Source: a virus. Taken from it: a stretch of DNA of 23,471 nucleotides. The DNA lies in IMG/VR virus record IMGVR_UViG_3300031707_004404, positions 1-23,471 of that record; one strand, 5' to 3'. Each line of letters starts with the position of its first letter. The stretch's first letter is position 1. This document shows positions 14,165-21,758 of the stretch, in pieces. Made by a program: the position numbers and the translations under genes. The notes below the pieces were generated by a model that was not told the origin of the DNA, ran no database searches, and worked only from the letters and a program-made list of their open reading frames with translations.

Positions 14165-16114
14165 ATGATCGATCTTAAAAAACTCCATCTTGACGGTTGG
14201 CTGTCCTACGACAAAGCGTCCTTTACTCTAAACAGCAAGGGCGTGACCCTCATCAAGGGAAATATTGGCTCTGGAAAAAGCGCCATTTTTGAAGCTATTT
14301 TCTATCTACTTTTTGGAAAAACCATTAGGGATAAGGACAGCGTCAATAGCCTCGTAAATAAAATACTTGATGGTGGATACGATATTTCCCTAGAGCTTAA
14401 AATAAATGGAACGCCGTACAAAATACAAGAAATACGAAATAGGACAAAGAAGGGGCTGTATTTCTACAAAGCGGATACGCCGATTGTAGGTATATCCGAT
14501 ACAGAAACACGAAAACTTATTCTGGCTGAGCTGGGTATTTCAGCCTCGGAATTCAAATCGATTGCTTTTTTTGGGCAGAAGCAATCCCAGATCATGTTGA
14601 CAGGCACCCCTGGTGAACGCGCCTCCGCGCTGGTAGACATCTTTGGACTAGATAAATACGACATAGCCATTAAAAGTTGTATGGATAGGATAAAAGCGGA
14701 GAATGGGAATAGTCAGGAATATGCAAGCGACATAGAGCATACCGAAAAAGAGATCGAAAATTTGGAAGATCTGATCGAGGATGCTGACAGCATAGACGAG
14801 GCAGTAGCAGCTGCAAAATCAAAGCGATTGGAAAAAGCAGACGAATCGATAGCTACTATAGAGGAAAAGCTATCAAAAATCAGCAATGTAGCTGATAAAT
14901 ACCGACAGGTCGTCAACAAGGCCGCAGCGTTCAAAAAGCAAGCAGATCAGGCCCGGATATTGAGCCAGGAGGTCGCAGAGCTTCGCGTCAAGCTAATCAA
15001 TACTGAGTGGCCTGACTTCACTTCGGAGGAGCTTACTGGCCAAATGCAGGGGCTGAGGGATGAAAAGAACAACTACACGGTGATCTTGGAACAGAGTCAG
15101 CGTGAGATAAAAACAGTCAACGAGTATGAGAACATTTGCCCTGTAAATCAAAAAGCTTGCCCTACCAATGTGCCACGATCTTTCAAGGATAAGACGCTAG
15201 AGGCGTGCGCGCAGACGATTACCAAGGCCAGCAAAGAGATTATTGTTATTGATAGAAAACTTACTGAAACTAAAGATGACCTACAGCTGGCGCAAAAACG
15301 AGAGCAAACGATAGAATCAACCCGCGCCAAAGCTGCACTGCTAAGGCAAATTTCCCCGCAGCAGGAGTTTAATGTTACGGAAGCAAAGGAGCAAATTGAA
15401 AAGTGCGAGTTAGCTTTGGAGAAAGGAAATATTAAACTCCGCGAGCATAAAGACTTGCAAAATTCCTTGAAAGTAGATCTGGCAGTATATGAAAAAACGC
15501 AAGCGATGCGCAAAACTGTTCTAGGATCTATAGCTCGCAATACTGCTAAGTTAGCAGAATCTAAAAAGAAATTGGAAGAGGTAAGTATAACGATAAAGTA
15601 TTTGGCCGCGTCGCTTTCTATTATCAAAAAGGTGAAGATGTACAAGATCGATACTGTACTGCAGCTGCTAAACAAATATGTAACTGAGATTTTGGATCAG
15701 ATCTCTTATGGTGTGTACAAGGCGCAGTTTGTCTCACAACAATCTGACGCTACGGGAAGTAGATTGCTTGACAAGATTGGAATTTTAGTATCTGATCCTT
15801 ACAAGACGATTCCGGTAGAGCTGTGCTCTGGAGGACAGTCGACGGAAGTCGGCCTTGCGGTGCTGTTGGGTACTTGGAAAGCAGCGCATGCCTTGTCCGC
15901 AAAGTCCGTAAGCTCGCTGTGGCTGGATGAGGTGTTTGGTTCTTTGGACCAGGATGCTATCGACCGAGTGTTTGAGGCCGTCATAGACGTTGCTGCAGAC
16001 CTTGGGGCCAATTCGGTAAAGATTATTTCTCATCGAGAGTTGGATCCAAGATTGTTTCACCATACTTGGAATATTGACATGGAAGACGGGATTTCGACTA
16101 CTAGGATAGCTTAA
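14165..16114 (+). CDS. sbcC: SbcC/Rad50-like ATPase subunit (gp46-like)
   Basis: This 649-aa SMC-like ATPase pairs with the SbcD-like nuclease encoded just upstream. Walker A is GNIGSGKS (32-39), the Q-loop region is FFGQKQS, the signature is CSGGQST near the C-terminus, Walker B and D-loop read SLWLDEVFGSLD and the H-loop is ISHRE. Between them lie two long coiled-coil arms. At the exact middle, where Rad50 carries the CxxC zinc hook, the sequence is CPVNQKAC (C325 and C332): two cysteines are present but six residues apart. ATG 14165 was chosen; a GTG at 14156 would add three residues and overlap the sbcD-like stop. Neither has a clear ribosome binding site, so coupling is likely. The size is close to T4 gp46-type proteins and well below bacterial SbcC. 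Confidence 0.92.
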   Translation: MIDLKKLHLDGWLSYDKASFTLNSKGVTLIKGNIGSGKSAIFEAIFYLLFGKTIRDKDSVNSLVNKILDGGYDISLELKINGTPYKIQEIRNRTKKGLYFYKADTPIVGISDTETRKLILAELGISASEFKSIAFFGQKQSQIMLTGTPGERASALVDIFGLDKYDIAIKSCMDRIKAENGNSQEYASDIEHTEKEIENLEDLIEDADSIDEAVAAAKSKRLEKADESIATIEEKLSKISNVADKYRQVVNKAAAFKKQADQARILSQEVAELRVKLINTEWPDFTSEELTGQMQGLRDEKNNYTVILEQSQREIKTVNEYENICPVNQKACPTNVPRSFKDKTLEACAQTITKASKEIIVIDRKLTETKDDLQLAQKREQTIESTRAKAALLRQISPQQEFNVTEAKEQIEKCELALEKGNIKLREHKDLQNSLKVDLAVYEKTQAMRKTVLGSIARNTAKLAESKKKLEEVSITIKYLAASLSIIKKVKMYKIDTVLQLLNKYVTEILDQISYGVYKAQFVSQQSDATGSRLLDKIGILVSDPYKTIPVELCSGGQSTEVGLAVLLGTWKAAHALSAKSVSSLWLDEVFGSLDQDAIDRVFEAVIDVAADLGANSVKIISHRELDPRLFHHTWNIDMEDGISTTRIA

Positions 16115-16392
16115 TGCTTATAGAACGCTGTGCGTGCAGACGCACAAATTTGCCGATCCTACCTTGTGACTGCGATCAATGTGTTTGGTTTATATTCGAC
16201 ACGGGCTATAATGGTTGTTTTTGGGTGCTTTCTGAGATTATAAACTCTGCGCCAGGCATGCGATTCTCTTTTGAAGAAATCGCTTCCATGGAAAATATTC
16301 CAATAAAAGAAGTAGTTACTATATTTGACAGCGCCCTAAAGAAGATTCGCGAACACGTTCCCGAATTCTTTGGCGAAGAATTTGAAAGGTAA
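16114..16392 (+). CDS. Small Cys-rich protein with sigma-region-4-like HTH
   Basis: This 92-aa protein starts with a cysteine cluster (C6-x-C8 ... C18-x-C20-x2-C23) that could bind zinc. Residues 49-80 (MRFSFEEIASMENIPIKEVV followed by a KKIRE-type helix) read as a helix-turn-helix close to sigma-70 region 4, the part that recognises the -35 box. It lacks regions 2 and 3 and so is not a full sigma factor; it may be a transcription modulator or an anti-sigma-like protein. Similar small phage proteins are often labelled sigma-like, but I rely on pattern only. The start is in TAATG with the SbcC-like stop. An 80-bp gap follows, so the operon may end or be re-initiated here. Confidence 0.68.
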   Translation: MLIERCACRRTNLPILPCDCDQCVWFIFDTGYNGCFWVLSEIINSAPGMRFSFEEIASMENIPIKEVVTIFDSALKKIREHVPEFFGEEFER

Positions 16393-16472
16393 ATCTTAGT
16401 TGACAGTGGGATGGTAATGCCGCGAAAATTCACAAAAAGCCTTCCGAGAGTTTAATGGTTGGAGACTAGGAT
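16393..16472 (+). promoter_or_regulatory. Longest intergenic gap; orphan -35-like box
   Basis: This is the largest gap between genes in the window. It contains TTGACA at 16400-16405 but no good -10 box at normal spacing; the nearest AT-rich hexamer (AAAATT, 16425-16430) is 19 bp away. GGAG at 16461-16464 is the ribosome binding site of the next gene. No hairpin followed by a T-run was seen. A weak or activator-dependent promoter is possible. Confidence 0.25.
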
Positions 16473-16949
16473 ATGATAATCACAGATATAGTCGAATCGC
16501 ATATTATCTCAGAAGTGGAAAGGTTGCAAGAAGAAAATGATCTTCTTCGGAATTGGATACGCGGGAGCATAGAAACTCCAAAGTGTGCGGTATGCGGAAA
16601 GTCAATAGAAAACGTCTCCATTCAACGGATCCTACGGCCATACTTATGGTGCAGCCGGGTTTGTTTCGAATTCAAGCCCCGAAAAATAATCAAGCTAGAA
16701 AAGAAATACGAGATAGATATTGTTGATGTTCTTAAGGAAACTACCAAGGTTTACGGAAACATCAAGGCCCAATGTGATGCGCTTGGAATTTCTATCCCGT
16801 ATTTCTACAGCATCGTTAATAAGTACTGCGAAAAAGACTATATTTCCTTTATGGCCGAAAACGCCACCGGAAAAAGACGTGATACGTACACGAAGAAGAT
16901 TGATAAGCAACAAAAGGAACTCAATTCTAGGAAAATAAACTCTAGCTAG
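16473..16949 (+). CDS. Zinc-finger and HTH protein, putative transcription regulator
   Basis: This 158-aa protein opens with a short coiled-coil-like helix (VESHIISEVERLQEENDLLR, 7-26), followed by a zinc-type cluster (C38-x2-C41 and C60-x3-C64, the first reading CAVCGKS). Residues about 84-119 (VDVLKETTKVYGNIKAQCDA and then LGISIPYFYSIVNKYC) look like a helix-turn-helix of the Fis or homeodomain-like type, with LGISIPYFYSI as the turn and recognition helix. The tail is Lys/Arg-rich. This layout suggests a DNA-binding regulator, probably dimeric through the first helix. ATG 16473 has GGAG 8 nt upstream. It follows the only sizeable gap and precedes three unknown genes with strong ribosome binding sites. 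No operator was identified. Confidence 0.65.
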   Translation: MIITDIVESHIISEVERLQEENDLLRNWIRGSIETPKCAVCGKSIENVSIQRILRPYLWCSRVCFEFKPRKIIKLEKKYEIDIVDVLKETTKVYGNIKAQCDALGISIPYFYSIVNKYCEKDYISFMAENATGKRRDTYTKKIDKQQKELNSRKINSS

Positions 16950-16958
16950 GAGACCCCC

Positions 16959-17726
16959 ATGAATCGTGCGCTACTCAATCGCCTTCAAAAAGTTAATAAC
17001 AGAACCAACCTGAATAAAAAAGAGCTTTCCCGAGAATTTTTCTCAGGGTTGAAAAACAAGCTCAAGGCGCGTGGATATCGCGCGGATCTGAAGCTCACTA
17101 CTGACGCTAGGAGTACAAAGGGCAAATTTAAGGCTCATGTTAAGTTTGACCCGAAGTTGGGAAACCCAGATGAGACCGACCTCCTCTCGCTCGTGGCGCA
17201 GGATTATCCAAAACACCAGGTCGATTGGGAGTTGGCTCAGATTGATCCCGATAACGGGATCGTGGTCATGGTACTGGAACCTTCGATGGAAGTCATTCCT
17301 GTTTCTTCCATGAGCGCTATTCCGCCTGAGTTTCGGCCTATCGGCACGGCGCTCTATAAGCGTGCGGCTGATGCTTCAGGCACGGTAAATGAAATCTGGA
17401 CGCTCAAAAAGGATAACGATGGCCTTATGTGCCTCTTTCGCAACCCCGAGGACATCGAAGTCCAAGCGGAAGATAGCGACTCATTCAAGGCCAACGACGT
17501 TGTCGACACACCATATGGCTACGGCCGCATTGTGCGCTTCGATGATGCTGGTAACGCCTTTGTCCAGCTCGGCCACGATACCCGCCTCGTCGCCAAGGAC
17601 GACATGAAGCCCTACAAAAAGCGGAAAGAAGAAGCCAAGCTCGCCGATATGTTTGAGATGATGTACGGCGACCGCGACTTCGCCAAAGCCCTCGTTCAAG
17701 ATTACGGCCGCAAGGACGCGAAGTAA
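16959..17726 (+). CDS. Unknown protein with SH3-like C-terminal segment
   Basis: I do not recognise this 255-aa protein. It begins with a basic helical region (LNRLQKVNNRTNLNKKELSR) and a strand-rich block (RADLKLTTDARSTKGKFKAH onward). The region around 175-225, from FKANDVVDTPYGYGRIVRFD to VAKDDMKPY, looks like a small SH3- or KOW-like beta barrel: the NDxV...GxGxIVxxxD...V...D pattern recurs in the gene at 19131. No signal peptide, membrane span or catalytic motif is visible. TAGGAG at 16948-16953 sits 5 nt before ATG 16959. The second half (after about 17330) uses more C/G-ending codons than the first half. Cytoplasmic or virion location cannot be decided. Confidence 0.75.
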   Translation: MNRALLNRLQKVNNRTNLNKKELSREFFSGLKNKLKARGYRADLKLTTDARSTKGKFKAHVKFDPKLGNPDETDLLSLVAQDYPKHQVDWELAQIDPDNGIVVMVLEPSMEVIPVSSMSAIPPEFRPIGTALYKRAADASGTVNEIWTLKKDNDGLMCLFRNPEDIEVQAEDSDSFKANDVVDTPYGYGRIVRFDDAGNAFVQLGHDTRLVAKDDMKPYKKRKEEAKLADMFEMMYGDRDFAKALVQDYGRKDAK

Positions 17727-17748
17727 TCATTGACCAGGAGGGCCACAC

Positions 17749-19113
17749 ATGCCAAAAATTAAAAAAAGCGAGGGCAGCTTGAAAAAGCAAGCATATAAAG
17801 GTAGCGTAGCAGATGGGTTTGCCGACGCGCTGTTTAAGTCCGCTTGGGCAGAGTTTGAGGAGGAACAAGGCACTTCCTTTTCAGGTATGGAGATACTAGA
17901 TGTTGCTCCAGACACGCCACAAGATGTAAAATCCTTCGCGAGCCGCAAGATCTCCGAGATTGAGTCTGCTAATAGTATTAGCCTTGATTCGTTTGTTCCT
18001 CCAGGGGAACAGGAAGGCTCGTTTGATCCTTGGGAGCTTGGCTGGTATCTCGGTATGCAGTATCTGGGTCATGGCGTTAGTTGGATGGATGACCACGAGG
18101 ACCACGGACTAAAAATCCCCTCCGGCGAATTTTCTATACTAGATCACGATCCCGAAAATAACAAATACGAATTCTGGATGGAGGGGTCTATGAAAAAGAA
18201 AACTGCACAGCCGCAGTCACCGCCGCAATCACCGCCGCAGTCAGCGCAATATCGCGCGGTCATCACGCTCCAACCTAGCGGCGAGATCGTCTATGGCGAG
18301 TGGGACGCTGCGGAAGAAACGGCCAAAACCATCGGCGAAGAATGGGGCAAAGATCTCGTCAAACGCGGCGCCGCCGCGAGTTTTACAGTGACTATAGAAA
18401 CCGGTGAGCAGGCTAGCTCTGGCCAACCGCTTGCGCCGGATCTGGGTGAAGCAGATTGGGAGTCCGCCCTGAAAGGTTTAGGATCCCAGAGAAAGAAGAG
18501 AGCGCAAGGGTTTCCTTTGTTCTCAAATGAAGGAAAAGAATTTATCATTTCTCACACCTCCTTGGCTGCGTCGCAACTAGCAACAAAGAAAGGCGGCGCA
18601 GCGTCTATTGAGCAAGCCAAAGAGTACATTAATGCGGGGCTTGCCGAGGCGGAGCGAGAAATCGCTAAGATAGTATCCCCTAGCGCCAGAGCAGTTATCT
18701 ACGAACCGAATACGTACAAGCAAATGTTCAAGCAGCTATTCCCACAATTTGAACTGCCGAAAGAGGAGCAGCTAGCTATCTCTCCGCCCCCGCCTCCGGC
18801 GCCAACACCGGCTTTAGCCGCTCCGCCCGCCCCCGCACAGCCGCCGCAAGAAGAGCTTCCGGCCGCTGCCGCTTCGAGGAGGTTGCCGCAGCAACTCCGT
18901 AACGCCTTCAACAACAGCTACGCGTACGACGCTATCGCTACGGTGCTCCAGGCAGATCTCGGTCACAATTACCCCAAAGAGTATAAAGCTGACGAATTGA
19001 TCGACGAAGAAGAGCTAATTCTTGACGTGGTCCAGCAGGCTTTCCCCGAACTTCCCCGCGCCAATTTAACCGAAGCTTTCGGCGACGTGCTGACCGATAG
19101 CTACAACCCGTAA
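17749..19113 (+). CDS. Unknown multidomain protein with Pro-rich linkers and a possible internal start
   Basis: This 454-aa protein is not identified. Residues 1-147 form one acidic domain (KQAYKGSVADGFADALFKSA, WELGWYLGMQYLGHG). A short PQSPPQSPPQSA repeat at about 157-168 leads into a GC-rich domain (YRAVITLQPSGEIVYGEWDA and on to about 230). A second Pro/Ala-rich linker lies at about 345-375 (PPPPPAPTPALAAPPAPAQ), followed by a C-terminal helical domain with acidic patches. An in-frame ATG at 18190 is preceded by GGAGGGG at 18180-18186 and would make a separate 307-aa product beginning MKKKTAQPQ. The main start at 17749 has GGAGG at 17736-17740. The layout suggests a modular structural or scaffold-like protein, or two fused genes; I see nothing catalytic. 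Confidence 0.75.
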   Translation: MPKIKKSEGSLKKQAYKGSVADGFADALFKSAWAEFEEEQGTSFSGMEILDVAPDTPQDVKSFASRKISEIESANSISLDSFVPPGEQEGSFDPWELGWYLGMQYLGHGVSWMDDHEDHGLKIPSGEFSILDHDPENNKYEFWMEGSMKKKTAQPQSPPQSPPQSAQYRAVITLQPSGEIVYGEWDAAEETAKTIGEEWGKDLVKRGAAASFTVTIETGEQASSGQPLAPDLGEADWESALKGLGSQRKKRAQGFPLFSNEGKEFIISHTSLAASQLATKKGGAASIEQAKEYINAGLAEAEREIAKIVSPSARAVIYEPNTYKQMFKQLFPQFELPKEEQLAISPPPPPAPTPALAAPPAPAQPPQEELPAAAASRRLPQQLRNAFNNSYAYDAIATVLQADLGHNYPKEYKADELIDEEELILDVVQQAFPELPRANLTEAFGDVLTDSYNP

Positions 19114-19130
19114 AAGCTAGGAGATTAGCC

Positions 19131-19577
19131 ATGCGAGTTCTGTCCAACGTTGAATTTAAGAAATTGACCGAAGGGCAGCCCTATCGCCTTCAAGCTATGG
19201 CAACTCGTAGGTTTGACAGCGACCCTGCTGGCCACCTGACAATAGAAGAGATTCCAGAATTTGTAAAGGTATGCACGTATTCTGGAGATCGTAGGTCCGC
19301 TAACTGGCTAAAGTCGCTTATAGCCCTAGCGCAAAATGGGCAGCTGCGCCGAGTGCGGGATGGCGCAGAGACATTCGATGACCATCGCGAGTATGTACAT
19401 GCGCTCAAGGCTAACGGATCGATCAAATTCGGTTTGAACGATCATGTCCAGTGTAAAGAGACGGGCAAATTTGGAACGATTGTAGATTATATTCCTGATA
19501 CAAAGGAGTATATTGTCATCCTCGACCCGTTCCAGGTTAAGATGTACAAAGATTCGGATCTGAATAAGGCGGGCTAA
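19131..19577 (+). CDS. Unknown protein with SH3-like C-terminal domain
   Basis: This 148-aa protein has an N-terminal region of about 90 residues, helical in the second half (SANWLKSLIALAQNGQLRRV), and a C-terminal segment from about 98 (KFGLNDHVQCKETGKFGTIV followed by DYIPDTKEYIVILD). That segment has the same NDxV...GxxGxIVDY...V...DSDL spacing as the end of the protein at 16959-17726, so the two probably share a small beta-barrel module. No enzyme motif is visible. TAGGAG at 19118-19123 precedes ATG 19131; the bases around it (gcta...tagc) could form a small 4-bp stem. The next gene starts directly after its stop, so it belongs to the same transcript. Confidence 0.72.
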   Translation: MRVLSNVEFKKLTEGQPYRLQAMATRRFDSDPAGHLTIEEIPEFVKVCTYSGDRRSANWLKSLIALAQNGQLRRVRDGAETFDDHREYVHALKANGSIKFGLNDHVQCKETGKFGTIVDYIPDTKEYIVILDPFQVKMYKDSDLNKAG

Positions 19578-20117
19578 ATGCGCATTAACGCCAGCGAGGA
19601 ATTCGAAAATCAGCTTCTTCGCAAAAGAATCGTGGTACCGGGAAGCCGGGGGATGGGTAAGCAGGCCATCTTGAGCGATCTGCAAGATGAGGCGATGGAT
19701 TTCGCGCTGGAGTATTTTAATTCCTTTGACCTTCCTTCTTCCCCCGAAATATCACTGGTCGGAATGCGTGGGTTTGAGAGTGACAAGCCGCTGGAAAAAG
19801 TCAAGGGGACCATTCTATTTACCGTACGGGTAAGGACGGCAAGCCAGAGAGTCCTTACAATGGAATTCCCTTTTCCTTACTTTCAGGGGGACTTGCTAAG
19901 CCCCACTATTGTAATTCTTTGTAATAAGAAATTCGTTTTTTCGCAATCCCTAATTGATGATCTGGTGGAGCGCAGCGAAACGACACGACCAAAAGTCATT
20001 AAGCCTCTGCAGCCCGATATGCGCATCGATCATTTGGACAATATCGAAAGACAGGAATTTGCTGCACCAAACGATCCTTCTGGCTGGTCGGAGCTGGTAT
20101 CAGAACGCTATATCTAA
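19578..20117 (+). CDS. Unknown protein
   Basis: This 179-aa protein is not recognised. The first third is charged, with a helix-rich stretch (AILSDLQDEAMDFALEYFNS); the middle is strand-rich (EKVKGTILFTVRVRT, VLTMEFPFPYFQGDLLSPTI), ending in an acidic and proline-bearing tail. A VPGSRGMGKQ segment near residue 20 superficially resembles a P-loop but lacks the GK(S/T) step and a Walker B partner. The ATG begins immediately after the TAA of the previous gene with no separate ribosome binding site, so translation is presumably coupled. No membrane or signal features are seen. Confidence 0.7.
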   Translation: MRINASEEFENQLLRKRIVVPGSRGMGKQAILSDLQDEAMDFALEYFNSFDLPSSPEISLVGMRGFESDKPLEKVKGTILFTVRVRTASQRVLTMEFPFPYFQGDLLSPTIVILCNKKFVFSQSLIDDLVERSETTRPKVIKPLQPDMRIDHLDNIERQEFAAPNDPSGWSELVSERYI

Positions 20118-20128
20118 ATGAGCAAAAA

Positions 20129-20947
20129 ATGTCAGACAACGCCCTTGTTCCGTATGACCTCTCTTCTGACCATCTGAAACTCCTCCCTGGTGGGGACCCC
20201 CATTGTAAGCTATGTCGAATGAGTATTACCAATGTAGGTCATCTTATTCGATTACGGCAGGATAAGAAATATTCTTATCAAAAGCTGCAAAGGTACATCC
20301 AAAAACATTTTGGCGCGATGCTAAAACCACAGACAATTAGCACCCACTTTCGGCTGCATGTAATGGATGGCCGACAGATCCTAAAGGATCAAATTGCCTT
20401 TCCCGAAATCGTAGACGCATTGCATCCCATAGATCGAGTCGTTCAAGTTGAAGTAGATAAAGACATCGAGCAAGCATACCGAATGCTTGTTCAGATGACA
20501 CACCAGTACACGACCAAGGTAAAGGAGATCCAAGACGAGGCGGCTAAGATCATTGATCAAAAAGATGTAGCGGTTGAGCTGGACGGTTTGACCGCGTTGG
20601 AATTGTTAGATCGTATCGCTAAGCTAAACCGAGAAGCACGAGAGCAGATCAAAGACATCAGCGCCATTCGCGCACCAAAGGTAATGGTTGCTCAGCTCCT
20701 CGAAAATTACATGAACGCCATCATTCGAGAAGTTGGCCGCATGGTAAGTCAGCTTTGCGGGGAGATGTATTATGCGATCAACGAAGCCCTCCAAGGAACC
20801 AAGCTTCAGGATGAAATCCCAAAAGAGGTATTTCAAGATATATTTGCCAGGACCGGGCAGCACTATAAAGATAGAATACTCTCTATCAAGCGGCAACAAT
20901 TAGCAGAGGCGCTGTCCGCGCTGAAAGATATGGAAAAGATCATATGA
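20129..20947 (+). CDS. Zn/HTH and coiled-coil protein, possible DNA-packaging or DNA-binding protein
   Basis: This 272-aa protein has an N-terminal zinc-type module (C26-x2-C29 and H73-x3-H77) enclosing a helix-turn-helix-like stretch (YQKLQRYIQKHFGAMLKPQT followed by ISTHFRLHV). CxxC-HTH-HxxxH modules of this kind occur in phage DNA-binding proteins, including some small-terminase-like proteins. The remaining 190 residues are long amphipathic helices (VDKDIEQAYRMLVQMTHQYT, LDRIAKLNREAREQIKDISA) that suggest oligomerisation. Small terminase fits this shape but no large terminase gene is in the window, so the label is tentative. ATG 20129 has a poor ribosome binding site; an ATG at 20118 in another frame closes quickly and is not a gene. 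The end overlaps the next gene by 4 bp (ATGA). Confidence 0.7.
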   Translation: MSDNALVPYDLSSDHLKLLPGGDPHCKLCRMSITNVGHLIRLRQDKKYSYQKLQRYIQKHFGAMLKPQTISTHFRLHVMDGRQILKDQIAFPEIVDALHPIDRVVQVEVDKDIEQAYRMLVQMTHQYTTKVKEIQDEAAKIIDQKDVAVELDGLTALELLDRIAKLNREAREQIKDISAIRAPKVMVAQLLENYMNAIIREVGRMVSQLCGEMYYAINEALQGTKLQDEIPKEVFQDIFARTGQHYKDRILSIKRQQLAEALSALKDMEKII

Positions 20948-21390
20948 AGATAACAGCCTTAACAATTTCGCAGTTGCAATCTATGACCGACAGAGCTTCG
21001 CGCGAGCGCGTTACGGAGCACGGCTGTAGAGCTTATGCGCATGACGCTAATGTTATTGACGGTCTTTTTACCTTTGCCACACAGTGCAATACGTCAAATA
21101 ACGAATGGGTTCAACAAATACAATTTCGGGATTGGCAAGACATCGTCCCTCCTGATATTGACCCTAATATGCCGTTGATGACCGTTATTCAGCAGTATCC
21201 AGAGGTTCTCCAACTACATGTTCTGGTTGACTGCAGCTGCCCAGCGTTCTCATATTGGGGGCATAAGTACAACTTACAAGTGCAAAATCCTGGTTCGGCG
21301 CTAATAGAGGCGACCCCTCCGGGCATAAACAATCCAGACGAAAGGTTTTCTTGCAAACACCTTTCGGCAGTATATAATACCTTTTTTTAG
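20944..21390 (+). CDS. SWIM-type zinc-finger protein
   Basis: This 148-aa protein carries a CxC...CxH pattern near its end: DCSCPAF with C97 and C99, then after 37 residues SCKHL with C137 and H139. This is the ligand signature of SWIM zinc domains, which mediate DNA or protein contacts. The N-terminal part (SQLQSMTDRASRERVTEHGC) may be a helix, and the middle region (WVQQIQFRDWQDIVPPDID) is Trp/Pro-rich. The family is known for zinc binding, not catalysis, so no reaction is proposed. The start is ATGA, overlapping the preceding gene; the end contains a candidate promoter for the next gene. Confidence 0.72.
   Translation: MKITALTISQLQSMTDRASRERVTEHGCRAYAHDANVIDGLFTFATQCNTSNNEWVQQIQFRDWQDIVPPDIDPNMPLMTVIQQYPEVLQLHVLVDCSCPAFSYWGHKYNLQVQNPGSALIEATPPGINNPDERFSCKHLSAVYNTFF
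21351..21378 (+). promoter_or_regulatory. Candidate sigma-70 promoter
   Basis: TTGCAA (21351-21356), a 16-bp spacer and a perfect TATAAT (21373-21378) lie in the last codons of the SWIM-type gene. Transcription would begin near 21385, leaving a very short leader before ATG 21399. The -35 box matches 4 of 6 bases. The same 16-bp spacing occurs at the two other candidate promoters in the window. Confidence 0.5.
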
Positions 21391-21398
21391 GAAAAAAC

Positions 21399-21758
21399 AT
21401 GAAAAAATTAGGCTTTGCTATCGGATTTTTCTCGGTGCTTATTGTATTTCTCGCGTTTGGAGTAATATATGCAGAGCAGTTAAAAAACCGTAACGCGACG
21501 AGGCGTGATTTGAATGCCATAGTTGAACAGATTAACGAGATACTCCTACCGGAACTGGAAGAGACACTGCAAAAGAAAGACAAAATAATCGAAGCGCTAA
21601 TCAAAGAAGACGAAAAGTTGAAGGACAACTGTTCCGACATACGAACGCTTCTCGCTCCTAAACTAGGGCGGGGTGTATTGATGCCGCTGCAACGAATACC
21701 ACAGTATAAATTCAAACTAGAAAAGCTACATAGGATAAGATATTCGAGGTATCTATGA
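21399..21758 (+). CDS. Membrane-anchored coiled-coil protein
   Basis: This 119-aa protein begins MKKLGFAIGFFSVLIVFLAF, a single hydrophobic helix at about 4-25 that should act as an N-terminal membrane anchor or uncleaved signal. It is followed by a long charged helix (RRDLNAIVEQINEILLPELE, then KDKIIEALIKEDEKLKD) expected to form a coiled coil, and a basic tail. By the N-in or signal-anchor layout it resembles inner-membrane spanin-like (Rz-like) or other small phage membrane proteins, but no outer spanin gene is nested in or after it and no lysis genes are nearby, so this remains open. GGAAAAAA before ATG 21399 is a weak ribosome binding site. It may have its own promoter. The stop overlaps the next ATG by 4 bp. 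Confidence 0.7.
   Translation: MKKLGFAIGFFSVLIVFLAFGVIYAEQLKNRNATRRDLNAIVEQINEILLPELEETLQKKDKIIEALIKEDEKLKDNCSDIRTLLAPKLGRGVLMPLQRIPQYKFKLEKLHRIRYSRYL

Noticed and set aside
16185-16212. TATAAT at 16207 with TTGGTT upstream
   Set aside because: The -35 matches only 3 of 6 and it lies in the middle of a short coding gene with no gene start nearby.
19630-19665. VPGSRGMGKQ as a P-loop in the protein at 19578
   Set aside because: Lacks the GK(S/T) end and a Walker B partner; chance similarity.
20118-20177. ATG 20118 as a start for a small gene
   Set aside because: The frame closes after 19 codons and overlaps the better-supported gene at 20129.
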